Assembly (NCBI GenBank): GCA_010909725.1
Contig: JAACMV010000008.1
Span: forward strand, 496,001-560,000
DNA: 64,000 nt
Reading direction: 5' to 3'
Source: Picochlorum sp. 'celeri'
Lineage: Eukaryota > Chlorophyta > Trebouxiophyceae
Below are positions 1 to 9,531 of this stretch, in pieces (position 1 is the first letter of the stretch; each line of letters begins with the position of its first letter). The notes under the pieces were generated by a model that saw nothing but the letters and a program-made list of their open reading frames with translations, searched no databases and was not told where the DNA came from. The position numbers and the translations under genes were made by a program.

Positions 1-279
1 GTTGGCCTGGATCTCATTACGGATGCTCTTCATCTCATCGGCCATCTTCTGCATGGTGGAGGCAATGTGCTCAAGCCCACGCATCAACAATTTTGGGTGA
101 GACTTTCCAGACACTCCAGAAACTCCTGACACGCCAGACACTCCAGAAACACCAGACACGCCAGAGACCGCTGGGGCATCCATGCTCTTATGGCCTCCCA
201 GTCCAGCGGCAGAAGCAAACTTGAATGATCCTGCAAACAGCATGATAGCAAGGAGAAGGAGAGAAGTGAAGCTCTTCAT
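1..279 (-). CDS. Secreted SGV-repeat protein, 3' end cut by window edge
   Basis: Only the N-terminal 93 residues are inside the window. The ATG at 277-279 opens a signal peptide (MKSFTSLLLLAIMLFAG, then a small-residue region). A stretch of six consecutive Ser-Gly-Val units follows, then an amphipathic segment with the core HPKLLMRGLEHIASTMQ and heptad-like spacing, probably a short coiled coil. The next gene (725-1177) has the same layout and a closely matching C-terminal segment, so the two are tandem paralogs. The export signal implies a cell-surface or secreted product. I do not recognise the family; the Val/Ser/Gly repeat could be structural or adhesive, but that is inference. Confidence 0.6.
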   Translation of the reverse strand, partial: MKSFTSLLLLAIMLFAGSFKFASAAGLGGHKSMDAPAVSGVSGVSGVSGVSGVSGVSGKSHPKLLMRGLEHIASTMQKMADEMKSIRNEIQAN

Positions 280-724
280 TGTGCTTTGGCTTTGTTTGTT
301 TGTTGTTGTGTGCCTGGAAAACGACGGAGAATAATTTGAATACTGATTTGATTCTGCTAGAGTCGGAGATGATCCGTTGCATAAATACATTTTTGGCATG
401 GGCCCGCCATGGGACCACGGATCAGGTTTTCCCAGGGACCTGGGACCATGGGTCACACTTCCCAGGTGATCCCATTGGATATCACACAATGACTAACCTC
501 TCTAGAAACCATGCAGATCGCGCCACAAAAAGATTTTGGGAACACAAAAACCTTTTTCAGCGCCAGTTTCAGTATGTTGCATAGAATACATTCTGTGCTT
601 GAGCTGCTCGAGAGCTTGGAGGGTTGGGGTATCCTAGGTCATGGCTTGGTTACATTCAGTCTGATGGTTGATATATAAATCAGAAGACAGAGCAGGCATA
701 CAAAGAACCAGAAATATGCTCAAA
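280..724. other. Intergenic spacer between paralogs
   Basis: No supported gene. It must hold the promoter of the upstream minus-strand gene and the 3' flank of the next one. Around 400-470 there are several near-palindromic copies of CCATGGG/GGGACC. An open frame on the plus strand here overlaps only promoter sequence and resembles nothing. Confidence 0.4.
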
Positions 725-1177
725 TTACATATCACCGTGTTTGGTAGCAATGTTAGCATTCATTTGGTCTCTAATTGATTGCATCTCCTCTGACAATCTT
801 TGCATTTTAGCAGCAAGATGTTCAAGACCCCTCATGAAATACTTTGGATGCTTCTTGGCAACCTTCACAGCCTCGGCAGCTGGAGCCTCAGATGCCACTG
901 CAGAGACCCCAGAGACGGCGGCAGACACTGCAGACACGCCTGAGACGGCGGCAGAGACTGCAGAGACCCCAGACACGCCAGAAACATCTGCTCCAGAGAC
1001 TGCGCCGGACACAGCACCAGACACATCAGCACAATACGCTGCAGCAGCAGTTCAATTTGTTCAATTTGTTATGTAAGATGTACAGAACGCAACATTCCCA
1101 AACAATCGCCTACCAGGGTTGAACGCTACGGCCAAAAGCATGGCAAGGACAGCCAAAGATTTCACAAACACCTGCAT
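725..1177 (-). CDS. Secreted SGV/SAV-repeat protein (two exons)
   Basis: Exon 1 is 1114-1177 and exon 2 is 725-1038, joined across a 75-nt intron with donor GTAGGC and acceptor CTGCAG; the join is in frame and gives 125 residues. Exon 1 supplies a signal peptide (MQVFVKSLAVLAMLLAVAF) that reads into a likely cleavage site at YCA-D. The mature part begins with about twelve Ser-(Gly/Ala)-Val/Ala units, passes an Ala/Glu-rich stretch, and ends in a predicted coiled coil (HPKYFMRGLEHLAAKMQ). That ending closely matches the paralog at 1-279. The splice is needed to obtain the signal peptide, which is the main support for it. Function unknown; probably extracellular. Confidence 0.6.
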
Positions 1178-1723
1178 GATTCAAAAGGCGAATCTCTCGA
1201 CTTGAGGGAAGCGAAACGAGTTACTCGAAGAAAGAATGTATGTTTTCTAAGTGAGCACGTCTTTGCGAATGCTTCGAGTTTATAGATATGATGTTGGTGA
1301 TTCTAGAAGGTGTTTCCACCATCCAAGAACACAGTATTCATGCAACCTTCTTGGATGGTAAAGAAGCTTGAGAAGGTGTTCTTCGACCGTGCATAGAATC
1401 CCTTGAAAAGCGATAAGCGATCATACTTTATCCACCTGGCAGCGGACCGTCCAAGAAAATGTCCGATAAGATGTCGTCCCACCAAAAACTTGGAATGTGA
1501 ATTTGCTGAAACCAAATACAAAGGCACATGCTGTTGAGCAAAACCTAGACCTCTTCCATGTATCATTATCGAAGTTGTATGATACTGAAATTATAGAATT
1601 ATCGTAAAAAGTGAGAATCTTTGTTGGATGAGTGGCGTAATAGAAGAACCTGGCAGAGGTGACCGCAACTACTGATTCAGTCCCACAGGGAAATATTGGT
1701 TCGCGAACCCTTCATCGTCAAAT
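1178..1723. other. Divergent intergenic region
   Basis: No convincing gene. A minus-strand open frame of 87 codons (1303-1566) shows no domain or coding character. A TATA-like TCTATAAAC, read on the minus strand, lies about 100 bp upstream of the secreted-protein start and may be its promoter element. Confidence 0.35.
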
Positions 1724-3406
1724 GTGAGCATGGTTGAAACACATATTTCTAATATAATGTTTGGTTGTGCACCCACATCTCTGAAACGGTGTTTCATGGG
1801 TGCCATTTTGGTGCTGCTGACGGTTCAGACTGTTCTAGGAAACAACGCCTTAACGGACCTCCGGCGAAGCTTGCAAGAGGAGGCTACAATAATCAATGTT
1901 TGTGTACCATTTGAAGTAGACAATGCGTTCGACAAGTGTGACAAGGCACTCGATGCTCTGGATAGCCCGGCTGGGAACCTAACGTTTCGATGTGTGGCAG
2001 GGGGCACGCCCAGAGGTTGCCTGAAGATGCTGGAGGATGGGAGTGCGGCGTTAGCCAAGGTACCTGCTAGTGCAGCAGTTTTAGGACAGAGCTATGGGGT
2101 TGAGCCCGTGGTGGCAGAGTATTTTGATGATGGATTGGGTGACAATACAGAGGGGTACTCTGTAGCTCTTGTGAATTCAGATTGGTGCTACAATCAGCAT
2201 GATGGCAACCCTGGTGCAGAGGACCTGAAGGATTTGAAAGCCTGTTTCTCAGGATATTCTTCCGACGGAGGTTGGTTTGCTCCGGTGGGATATCTGATGA
2301 ACAAGGGAAATATGACCATTTCAAATGAGAAGGATACAATTGGTGATGATGCCGAATCTGTCTTGGCGTACTTTGACCAGATTTGCGCCCCAGGGAATTA
2401 TCAGATGGCTCCAAAGCTCAATGGAAAAACTCTGAAAGATATGTGCACATTGTGTGAAGATCAGGAGAATTGCAGAGTGTCGAATGAGTGGCATGGCCTG
2501 CAGGGTTCATTGATGTGTGGAACTGTTGCTGGCGATGTTGTCTTCACTCGATACCCTGCTTTGGATGAAGCTAATGGTGCGGGAACATTGCAAGCTGCAA
2601 ATGAAACTCCAGAGGAACCATCACCACCAGCTGATGAATACGCTGTCGACTATAATCCCACTGAATACGCTAATGAAGAAGAGATCTATGAAGTGCCGCC
2701 AGGCCCTGATGATACATATAATGCTGAGGAGGCGTACGAAGCACCACCTATAACCACCGATGAAGATGAGGACGGTGAAAAGAAGAATGATGATGAAAAA
2801 AGAGATGACGACAAGAAGAAAGAAAACGATAATAACAAGGACAGGAGACTCCTTCAAACTCCTATTTCCACTGATGCTCTGTTTGCAAGCAAGTTGCTCT
2901 TTTGTCCCCAAAAGTCTCCTTCTTGTCAGCCACTGAGCAACTATAAAGAGTGCAATTTTGGGAGGATTCCAAGTCAGTCCTTTTTGGCAAAGAAGGGGTT
3001 TATCGACAGTGAGGAGGGCTCCCAAGTCATTGATAGACTGATAGCGGGAGGGTCAAATCCAGAATTTATGAATAAGGCCTCAGAGTCTGGAGAGTCCCCG
3101 TATTGGTTAATCAGCCCAGGCACTACTCAATTGAAAAGGGTGGAATCATATGACTCGTACATGGACGGTGATTTCTCTGATTCCACCAGGAAATCAATCA
3201 TGTATGCAAACAACATGGGGGCTGGAAGCACAGCAGAAGGGAGTTCCGGTGGCCTCAGTACTGGAGCAATTATCGGCATCGTTGTTGCATCAATTGTTGT
3301 GGCAGCCCTACTAGTAGGGTTGATTGTTTACTGGGCAAAGAAAGACAGGTCAAATCAAGGATGGAAACAATATCAAGATGCTGTCAGAAATTTAGAAAGG
3401 CGTTAA
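1724..3406 (+). CDS. Membrane-anchored transferrin-like protein, single lobe
   Basis: 560 residues. An N-terminal signal or anchor segment (about residues 24-40) is followed by one transferrin-type lobe. Recognisable are SAALAKV, GVEPVVAEYFDDG, GYSVALV, LKACFSGY..GGW, CAPG, LCTLC and GDVVF. The lobe resumes after an insert with LLFCPQ..., YKECNFGRIPSQSFLAKK, which corresponds to the end of a transferrin lobe. The insert (roughly residues 290-375) is acidic and then Asp/Lys/Asn rich. A C-terminal transmembrane helix (GAIIGIVVASIVVAALLVGLIVYW) with a basic cytosolic tail anchors it. Transferrin-like surface proteins serve iron uptake in some green algae such as Dunaliella. By eye, only one of the four classical iron ligands (the Tyr of GYSVALV) is conserved, and the anion-binding Arg is replaced, so iron binding is uncertain. 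Confidence 0.75.
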   Translation: MSMVETHISNIMFGCAPTSLKRCFMGAILVLLTVQTVLGNNALTDLRRSLQEEATIINVCVPFEVDNAFDKCDKALDALDSPAGNLTFRCVAGGTPRGCLKMLEDGSAALAKVPASAAVLGQSYGVEPVVAEYFDDGLGDNTEGYSVALVNSDWCYNQHDGNPGAEDLKDLKACFSGYSSDGGWFAPVGYLMNKGNMTISNEKDTIGDDAESVLAYFDQICAPGNYQMAPKLNGKTLKDMCTLCEDQENCRVSNEWHGLQGSLMCGTVAGDVVFTRYPALDEANGAGTLQAANETPEEPSPPADEYAVDYNPTEYANEEEIYEVPPGPDDTYNAEEAYEAPPITTDEDEDGEKKNDDEKRDDDKKKENDNNKDRRLLQTPISTDALFASKLLFCPQKSPSCQPLSNYKECNFGRIPSQSFLAKKGFIDSEEGSQVIDRLIAGGSNPEFMNKASESGESPYWLISPGTTQLKRVESYDSYMDGDFSDSTRKSIMYANNMGAGSTAEGSSGGLSTGAIIGIVVASIVVAALLVGLIVYWAKKDRSNQGWKQYQDAVRNLERR

Positions 3407-3436
3407 AGACATGTAATTCTATTTAATGTAAGTTCA

Positions 3437-5138
3437 TCAAAAGAAAACAAGTACAATCAAAATCGAGGCGAAAACAGAATATGCCGAGAGGGAGAACATT
3501 GGAGTTCCCAAGCTTGAGGCCTGCAAAGGAGCAGAGGGAGAGAGCGATACGCTTTCCTCAGTTGGCTGTGAACTCGCCGCATCTAAATTCTCTTGGCTCT
3601 CAGGAACAACAGCTGTGGTCAAAGTAGAGGCAGTAGGAACAACTGCGGCAGTTGCTGCCACCGGAACGACAGCAGCAGCAACTGGCTCTGGAACAACGGC
3701 AGCAACAACTGGCTCTGGAACCACTGCTTGGACGACTGGCTCTGGAATGGCTGCTGCAAGAGCGACAGCCGGATCGGCAACAGACACAGGGGCCTGAGCT
3801 AATTGAGATGCGTCAGACTTACGATTGATAGCTCCTGCAGCATTACCACCGGTCGTGCACCCAAGCCATTCATTCATCTTGCTGATAGGGACGGGGTTTT
3901 GCATCCACTGAACCAACTGATGCATTGTCACGAAATATGTATCATTTGGATGATTTTCCCGTACCCAGGAGATGAACTTCTGGACATCTTTCATATTGCC
4001 GTTCTGTTGAAGCCATGGAGAATGCACATAGAGAGGCACAGGTGCCCTGTTCCCATTGTATGCCAATTCAAAGTTGGATTTCAGTAATTCGTATGGATCA
4101 CATTTGATCTTCGCGGCATCACAAGGATCCAATGCATATGCATTTTCAGGGTACTTGTCAGTCTGAATGTTCCACACAGGTACTTCCCACAGGCCCTTGT
4201 ATGACTCATCTTCAGTGCAGAAGTTTCCTGTCCAGGCGCAGTTCTGTGGAATCCCATTGTCCATAGTATACGGCCAAAGCCTAGATTTGCCGTTCGGTGA
4301 TACCGTGTTTGGTTCAGAATTTGTCAAAGTTTGGTCAGGCCAGTGCTCGTTGATTGTTGAATCATACAGGAAACCACCCTTCTCGAGAGCTTGTCTGTGT
4401 TTTGGGTTATTGACAAGATAAGGGGACCTGTGACCAACGACATCCTCAGCTGGAATTCCACATTCATTGATTAACCAGTTTCTTAGCCCGACTATTTCTT
4501 CCTCTGTAAATTTGTATTTCATATCCATGGGTTCGTGACTGATGGTATGCCCAGCAATTTCATCGCCAGCATTCCAGGCTTCTTGTATCTTTTCACAAGT
4601 AGAGTATGCTTGCATGGTGAAGTATGTCACTGGAATCTTGCATCCATTAGGGTTGGTATTCTTTCCAATAGCTTGATTCATTAAACTTGTCGAGAGATCG
4701 CCAGTCGAATCATCATGAGTGAAGAGGATAAATTGAGGAGTCTGTTCAACTGGTAAAGGAGAACTTTGCGTTGGACAGTGGCATTCCGGAGCTTTGCAGA
4801 CATTGGGATCACAAGAATATGCTGCACATATACAGGATCAAATTAGTCGCAACCTGGTTTGCGTTCCACACACGTTGTCCGTCTCAAACGCGGTGTGCCC
4901 CCGACCACCACAATATATAATCGCCCATATACCCAAAAAATGCTGAAAGGCTCTGCCTTTTGTTCTCTAAAGATAATACGAGATGCCAAGGAATGCTCAA
5001 AATAGTTGTTGGTGCTCCAAGTTGGAAGCGCCGCTCCAGCAAACAACTAGATCTTCCTAGTCAGCACGTACCTGCTTTTGCCGGCAAAGCGTTAAAGATG
5101 CACAATACAGTGCATAAAAGTAATATATACCCTTTCAT
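3437..5138 (-). CDS. Secreted polysaccharide (chitin-type) deacetylase, CE4/NodB family
   Basis: Exon 1 is 5072-5138 (signal peptide MKGYILLLCTVLCIFNALPAKA) and exon 2 is 3437-4821, giving 483 residues. Donor GTACGT and acceptor TGCAG join in phase. A Cys-rich start (CDPNVCKAPECHCP) precedes the NodB domain. Its motifs are present: FTHDD (motif 1), HTISHEPMD (motif 2, metal-binding His pair) and GHRSPY (motif 3). The enzyme would remove N- or O-acetyl groups from a wall polymer. The C-terminus has Val-Pro-Glu-Pro repeats and ends in a hydrophobic tail (SVFASILIVLVFF), suggesting a GPI anchor. It converges on the transferrin-like gene with 30 bp between stops. Confidence 0.8.
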
Positions 5139-5487
5139 TTTAATTTAATGCCTCTATCGTATGCGGAATGGTCCAAATGCTGTTAGTTAGCTCGGGAAGG
5201 CCCCAACACTCTCGCCGGTGTAGCGTAGGCTCTTTTTCCCAGGGAACGGACCCACGCAATTTAATTCACAAGACAATCGCTTTTGAATTTAGAGAAGAGT
5301 TATACACGGCGAACTATGGCTATATATATCTGCAAGTGCCAATGCAGAAACTGCCGCGTGCTGATCTCAGCATGCTCGAGGTGCCCCCGCGGGATGCCCC
5401 GAGCGCAACCGCTGTCCCGAGCGTCCGAGTCCGACTTGAGCCGTCAACACGGGATCTGGGTGATGTTACATTCATTGCGTGGAATAA
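5139..5487. other. Intergenic
   Basis: No gene recognised. The plus-strand open frame that enters from here runs antisense through the lipase gene and is judged a shadow. The region should hold the promoter of the deacetylase and the 3' flank of the lipase gene. Confidence 0.3.
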
Positions 5488-8181
5488 TCATTCAAGTACA
5501 TTCTTCATGAAGACACCGACTTTGTCTCCCACAGTTTGCTTAATTTCAAACTCATTTTCTGCATACACTTCGTCAGCCTCCAACGTCTGGTCAGCATCCT
5601 TAGACCTACCTCTACTACAAGGGAAACATCCAGAAGAATCCGCATCTCCATCACCAGCCGGTTTCTTCTTTTTCACTCGTGGAGCCTCTGCCAATTCAAT
5701 CGGCTGGACGTCGAGATTTTGATCGGACAGGCACTTGCCATCCAAAGACTGGACTAGTATAGTCCGTTCCAAGTCCATCGCCTTTGCAAGCTTCTCAACT
5801 CCTTGTGATGCACCAGATAGAGACAGGCTTGGTACAAATTGGGCTTTCAAAAATTGGCCCACTCGCCGACCATACACCGCCAGCATATGGTCGGAAACCT
5901 TTCCTCCCACTGACCCAAAAAGACTTGCCTCAAAGTGTGTGGGATGGATATCCACATTTCCTAGTGACCCAAGAATAACTCTTTGCCCAGACCTTTTATA
6001 CGATCCTTTAGGAATTCTGGCTACTGGATCATTCGTACCAACAATGTGCCAGTTGTCAGGAATCAATGCATTGCAGTATGTTCCAAAGGCTACATTGCCT
6101 ACCCTCGGGGCACCAAAGGTGTACACCTCCACATGCTGGGATGGCAGCGCAATTTTGACCTCGACAGAAGCCAAACCAGCCAGAGCCCCTCCTAGGGAAT
6201 GACCTGTCACATAAATTTTTATTTTCGAGGGGTCCGAGCCATTCTCAATCATATTGTTGACTCTCTCGACGACAGAATCAATCACCCTTGTATTGAACCC
6301 TTCCGCAGTCCATGCCTGGTAAAATCCCTTATGCACTCTCACAGGGGCCTTGAACACTTTTGAAGACAACGCATTCTCAGATCCTCCCAACGTATCTGAG
6401 GACGTCAAGTAAGGGTGGGGTTCATACCGGACACTCCAAGCCTTCAAATCAGTCATTATGTTTGCATTTGACGCTGTGCCTCTGAAGGAAATCACAACAG
6501 TGTCGTTTCCAGATCCCATGATGGCATATGTATCAGTTTTCTCCTCATAAAAGTATTCGAATTTTTCCAAACCAAACGTTTGCAGACATGCGTCGATTGT
6601 GTAGGGGTATTTATCTCGATTTTCCTCTGTGACATAGTCAGGGAGTCCCTTCTCCATTCCCCTGTATGCTGCCCGCGACCAGAGGAACAGTTTGCACATG
6701 TACTCCACACAGAATATGGACTCCATCGGCTTTTCAAAAAGTGCAAATGTATCCGGAACACCAATTTGCTTCGCAAGAAACTTGGCGGGCGAGGCTGTGA
6801 GATTCAATAGACCTTGATGCTTGTGCATCAGTTCAATCTTTTCAAGACGCTCCCTCTTCTTCTCCTCAATGTCATCTTCTGTCCAAGCAATGCTTTTGAA
6901 AATCATATGACTATAGGTATCATTTGCCCTTGCGGGTGCAAAGAGAAGCAGTACAGTGCAAGCATACACGGCGAGGGCCAGATGAGATGATGGAGATCCA
7001 AGAACTCCCTGCACAACACCCCGACACGTTCCCAGCGTCGCCAGGTTCGTGATCACATCACCAAAGAAGATTGCCACGAACAGCAATCTTCCATATCGCA
7101 TTTGTATTCTCAAAAAGATTTTCGACAGCCTGAAATGTGAATTGGGCAGATCCCTCTGGGCCCGCCACGATCTTCTCACCCCTATAGTGTAACAGACCAG
7201 AAAGAAGATGACGGCCACGCTACTGATGACATATCCGATGATATCCGGTGTCGTTGTTTTGCACGAAAACTTTCCATTTTGCTCAAAAAGCTCAGGCGGG
7301 CAGGTTGAAGGATCAAGTGGCGGCACAAATGTCTTTCCTGCTGCAGTTTCCAGAACTGCCGCAACAACCAATACTGCAATCACGATGCCGTAAACCGTCA
7401 GGAACACCACCTGTTCTCTCAGTATTACTTTAATTGGCTGATCAACGAGCAAAATTCGATCCGGATCATCCGGCGCCTCGTCAGCTATTGAATCTTTTTC
7501 CTCACTGTCCTTTCCAGAAGTAGACCCAATACGAGAGCGATGCTTGCTGTACACTTGCATCAAACGGGCTGCAATCGTCATCCAGGCCAGCACACCCACA
7601 CCACAAATAGATCGAAACAATCCCAAGACACTCAGCACAGTCGCATTCGGTATGCATGTCGAGTCTAGGTAATATGCATAGGCCGTTGTCACCATGGCAA
7701 GATCCACCAACGTCAACATGCCAATAATCCTTGCATCCCACACCAAAAACCTCTGCCTCGATTTGTATGATTTCTTATGGCGCCACACATTCGCCATGCG
7801 ATAGGAGAAGAACACGACCATGTACAACAAGATCCCCAGGAGGACTCCCAGCACAATTGTATTCCCCAAGTAGTAATTTGTATTGGTCGACGTATCCCCC
7901 GAGCTGTCATCCAGCGGCGACACTGTGGCCGATATGACAATGATGGCAATCCCATACACAACGAACAAGGTCATGAGGAGGAAGAAGAGCAATTCAAGCG
8001 CCTTTGCTTCCTTGTTCCCAGTCTGCTCCACCCGCAACACTGCCATGTCGCCCAGGTCTTCCTCTTGTTCCGCAGTCAACCGAACTCCATTAAATTTGCT
8101 TTTTACTTGAGAAAGATCCTTTTCATCGCTGTATTCTCCCCTCGGACCCCCACTCTCCTCCTCTTGGGTCGTCGTGGGCAT
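5488..8181 (-). CDS. Polytopic class-3 lipase, sn-1 diacylglycerol lipase-like
   Basis: 897 residues, single exon, ATG at 8179-8181. The N-terminal half has about eight hydrophobic helices (roughly residues 55-410) with soluble loops, one rich in Asp/Glu/Lys. The C-terminal half is an alpha/beta-hydrolase of the lipase class 3 family. The oxyanion segment is VVISFRGTAS, the nucleophile elbow is TGHSLGG (near residue 660), the acid is in GTNDPVARIP, and the His is in SDHMLAVYG. Animal DAG lipases have four helices before the same domain; algal and plant versions vary. The likely reaction is hydrolysis of diacylglycerol or galactolipid at a membrane. A poly-Lys/CFPC patch near the C-terminus could be a lipidated or membrane-contact site. 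Confidence 0.75.
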   Translation of the reverse strand: MPTTTQEEESGGPRGEYSDEKDLSQVKSKFNGVRLTAEQEEDLGDMAVLRVEQTGNKEAKALELLFFLLMTLFVVYGIAIIVISATVSPLDDSSGDTSTNTNYYLGNTIVLGVLLGILLYMVVFFSYRMANVWRHKKSYKSRQRFLVWDARIIGMLTLVDLAMVTTAYAYYLDSTCIPNATVLSVLGLFRSICGVGVLAWMTIAARLMQVYSKHRSRIGSTSGKDSEEKDSIADEAPDDPDRILLVDQPIKVILREQVVFLTVYGIVIAVLVVAAVLETAAGKTFVPPLDPSTCPPELFEQNGKFSCKTTTPDIIGYVISSVAVIFFLVCYTIGVRRSWRAQRDLPNSHFRLSKIFLRIQMRYGRLLFVAIFFGDVITNLATLGTCRGVVQGVLGSPSSHLALAVYACTVLLLFAPARANDTYSHMIFKSIAWTEDDIEEKKRERLEKIELMHKHQGLLNLTASPAKFLAKQIGVPDTFALFEKPMESIFCVEYMCKLFLWSRAAYRGMEKGLPDYVTEENRDKYPYTIDACLQTFGLEKFEYFYEEKTDTYAIMGSGNDTVVISFRGTASNANIMTDLKAWSVRYEPHPYLTSSDTLGGSENALSSKVFKAPVRVHKGFYQAWTAEGFNTRVIDSVVERVNNMIENGSDPSKIKIYVTGHSLGGALAGLASVEVKIALPSQHVEVYTFGAPRVGNVAFGTYCNALIPDNWHIVGTNDPVARIPKGSYKRSGQRVILGSLGNVDIHPTHFEASLFGSVGGKVSDHMLAVYGRRVGQFLKAQFVPSLSLSGASQGVEKLAKAMDLERTILVQSLDGKCLSDQNLDVQPIELAEAPRVKKKKPAGDGDADSSGCFPCSRGRSKDADQTLEADEVYAENEFEIKQTVGDKVGVFMKNVLE

Positions 8182-8535
8182 GTGGAGTAGCGTAATCCTT
8201 TAGGTGGGTAGACGCCCCGTTCTTATAGGCAGTCGGATGCGTGTAACATTTATTCGATGCACTATAATTTGCATTACAGGGGATCTGCGGCGTTGAGCAT
8301 CGTTCATGGACTCCACAGACTGACATGTGAACCGTACTGTTCTCTCACTTCCCTTGGATCGAGGGTCGCGATCGGACCCACTGATTCATCAATGATAATC
8401 AGAATGGCCGGTCAACCGAGACTGTGCAAGGCTGCCTGTTGTGCTCAACGGATTTGTAACAGAATGTCGTTTTTTGGCCTTGATTCGTGCATCTGGGCAC
8501 AGAATAATAGATACGAGATACGAAGAAGAACCAGG
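8182..8535. other. Divergent promoter region
   Basis: The region lies between the minus-strand lipase and the plus-strand CDCA7-like gene. I see no coding region or RNA gene. Both promoters should lie here. Confidence 0.35.
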
Positions 8536-9399
8536 ATGACTGTACTGTCAGAGTATGAGCAAGCTCGTCAGGTGCGAAGCCTCATCGTTCTCGTGGCACG
8601 ATTCAACAACAATCATTCCTTTGGGTTGGCCTAGTCCCCGATCATCGTTTTATATGCTTTGCAGAGGAGAATAGAGGAAAACAAGGCTAGGATGGGTAGT
8701 TTGGGTCTGGTAGAGGCTGCACAAGACACGCTGAAAAGTGCCCAGCCAACCAAGAAGAGGAGGCAAAACAGGCTGAGTTCCACAAAAAGCAAGCAGGACA
8801 AGGGCGAGCCGGTGAGGAGGCGTTCCAAGCGAGTTGCAGGAGAGTCGGCGCCAGAATTGTACGAGCCTGGTGTTCAGGATAGGCCTGTGGAGGAGGTGGA
8901 GGAGTATGGTATTGAGCATGTGAGGGCTCTCGGGCGGTCCACAGGACCATGGGAGCTCTTTGTGGATGGGTACGACGCGCACGGAAATAGAGTCTATGAC
9001 AAAGCTGCAGGAATGACGTGCCATCAGTGCAGACAGAAGACACTGGGGAAGAGGACATCGTGCAGTAGTTGTGCATCCCTTCAGGGGGTTTTCTGTGGAG
9101 ACTGTCTGTACATGAGGTATGGAGAAAACATTGATGAACTGCCCAAAGAAGGGTGGGTATGTCCCCCGTGTAGAGACTTGTGCAACTGCTCTTTTCATAG
9201 ATCTCGCCGAGGATGGTGCCCAACTGGCTCGCTGTATCGAAAGGCGCAAGCTGAGGGATACCCTAGTGTGGCCCACTACCTGGTGTTGCAGAATTTGAAG
9301 GATTGTGAAGAGACACGAACATGTGCTAGGGAGATGTGGGGAAGTCTAGTCAACTGTAGTGATACGAGTACAACAACTGAAATGCGAAATGCGGTGTAA
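8536..9399 (+). CDS. CDCA7-like zinc-finger protein (4CXXC-R1)
   Basis: Exon 1 is 8536-8571 (MTVLSEYEQARQ) and exon 2 is 8665-9399, joined in phase across a 93-nt intron (acceptor TTTGCAG); 256 residues. The join restores the family's Tyr-Glu-Gln...Arg-Arg-Ile-Glu-Glu-Asn N-terminus. The C-terminal domain has the ordered motifs CHQCRQKT, CSSC, FCGDCLYMRYGEN, WVCPPCRDLCNCSFH, GWCPTG and SVAHYLVL. In the animal family this zinc domain works with the HELLS/DDM1 remodeller to support maintenance DNA methylation. A basic nuclear-localisation stretch (KKRRQNR, RRRSKR) is present. The product is therefore probably a nuclear chromatin protein. Confidence 0.85.
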
Positions 9400-9412
9400 A
9401 TTGTCAAAAATT

Positions 9413-9433
9413 TACGATACTTGTGGTATCGTA
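9413..9433 (+). repeat. Perfect hairpin in the 3' flank of the CDCA7-like gene
   Basis: TACGATAC and GTATCGTA form an 8-bp perfect stem with a 5-nt loop, starting 13 bp after the stop codon. It could be a 3'-UTR structure. No T-run follows. Confidence 0.5.
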
Positions 9434-9501
9434 TAAGAACTTGTACGTGCTCCTATTTGAGACGCTGTGTCCAACACGAGATAATCCCTTTTTCCTTGGA
9501 G

Positions 9502-9507
9502 AAAAAA
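9502..9507 (-). terminator. RNA polymerase III terminator of the permuted tRNA-Met
   Basis: Six T residues on the minus strand, about 25 nt beyond the 5' half of the permuted tRNA. The position fits a transcript that ends after the 5' half. Confidence 0.6.
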
Positions 9508-9531
9508 GAAGTCTCGCGCATTTGTACGTTG

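Noticed and set aside
741..1122. Plus-strand frames opposite the SGV-repeat gene
   Set aside because: They are the antisense of a three-base repeat, which stays open in all frames; no signal peptide or domain.
1303..1566. Minus-strand 87-codon frame in the intergenic region
   Set aside because: No domain, biased composition or neighbour support.
5168..5722. Plus-strand 184-codon frame at the lipase 3' end
   Set aside because: Its second half is antisense to the lipase C-terminus and the first half has no family signal.
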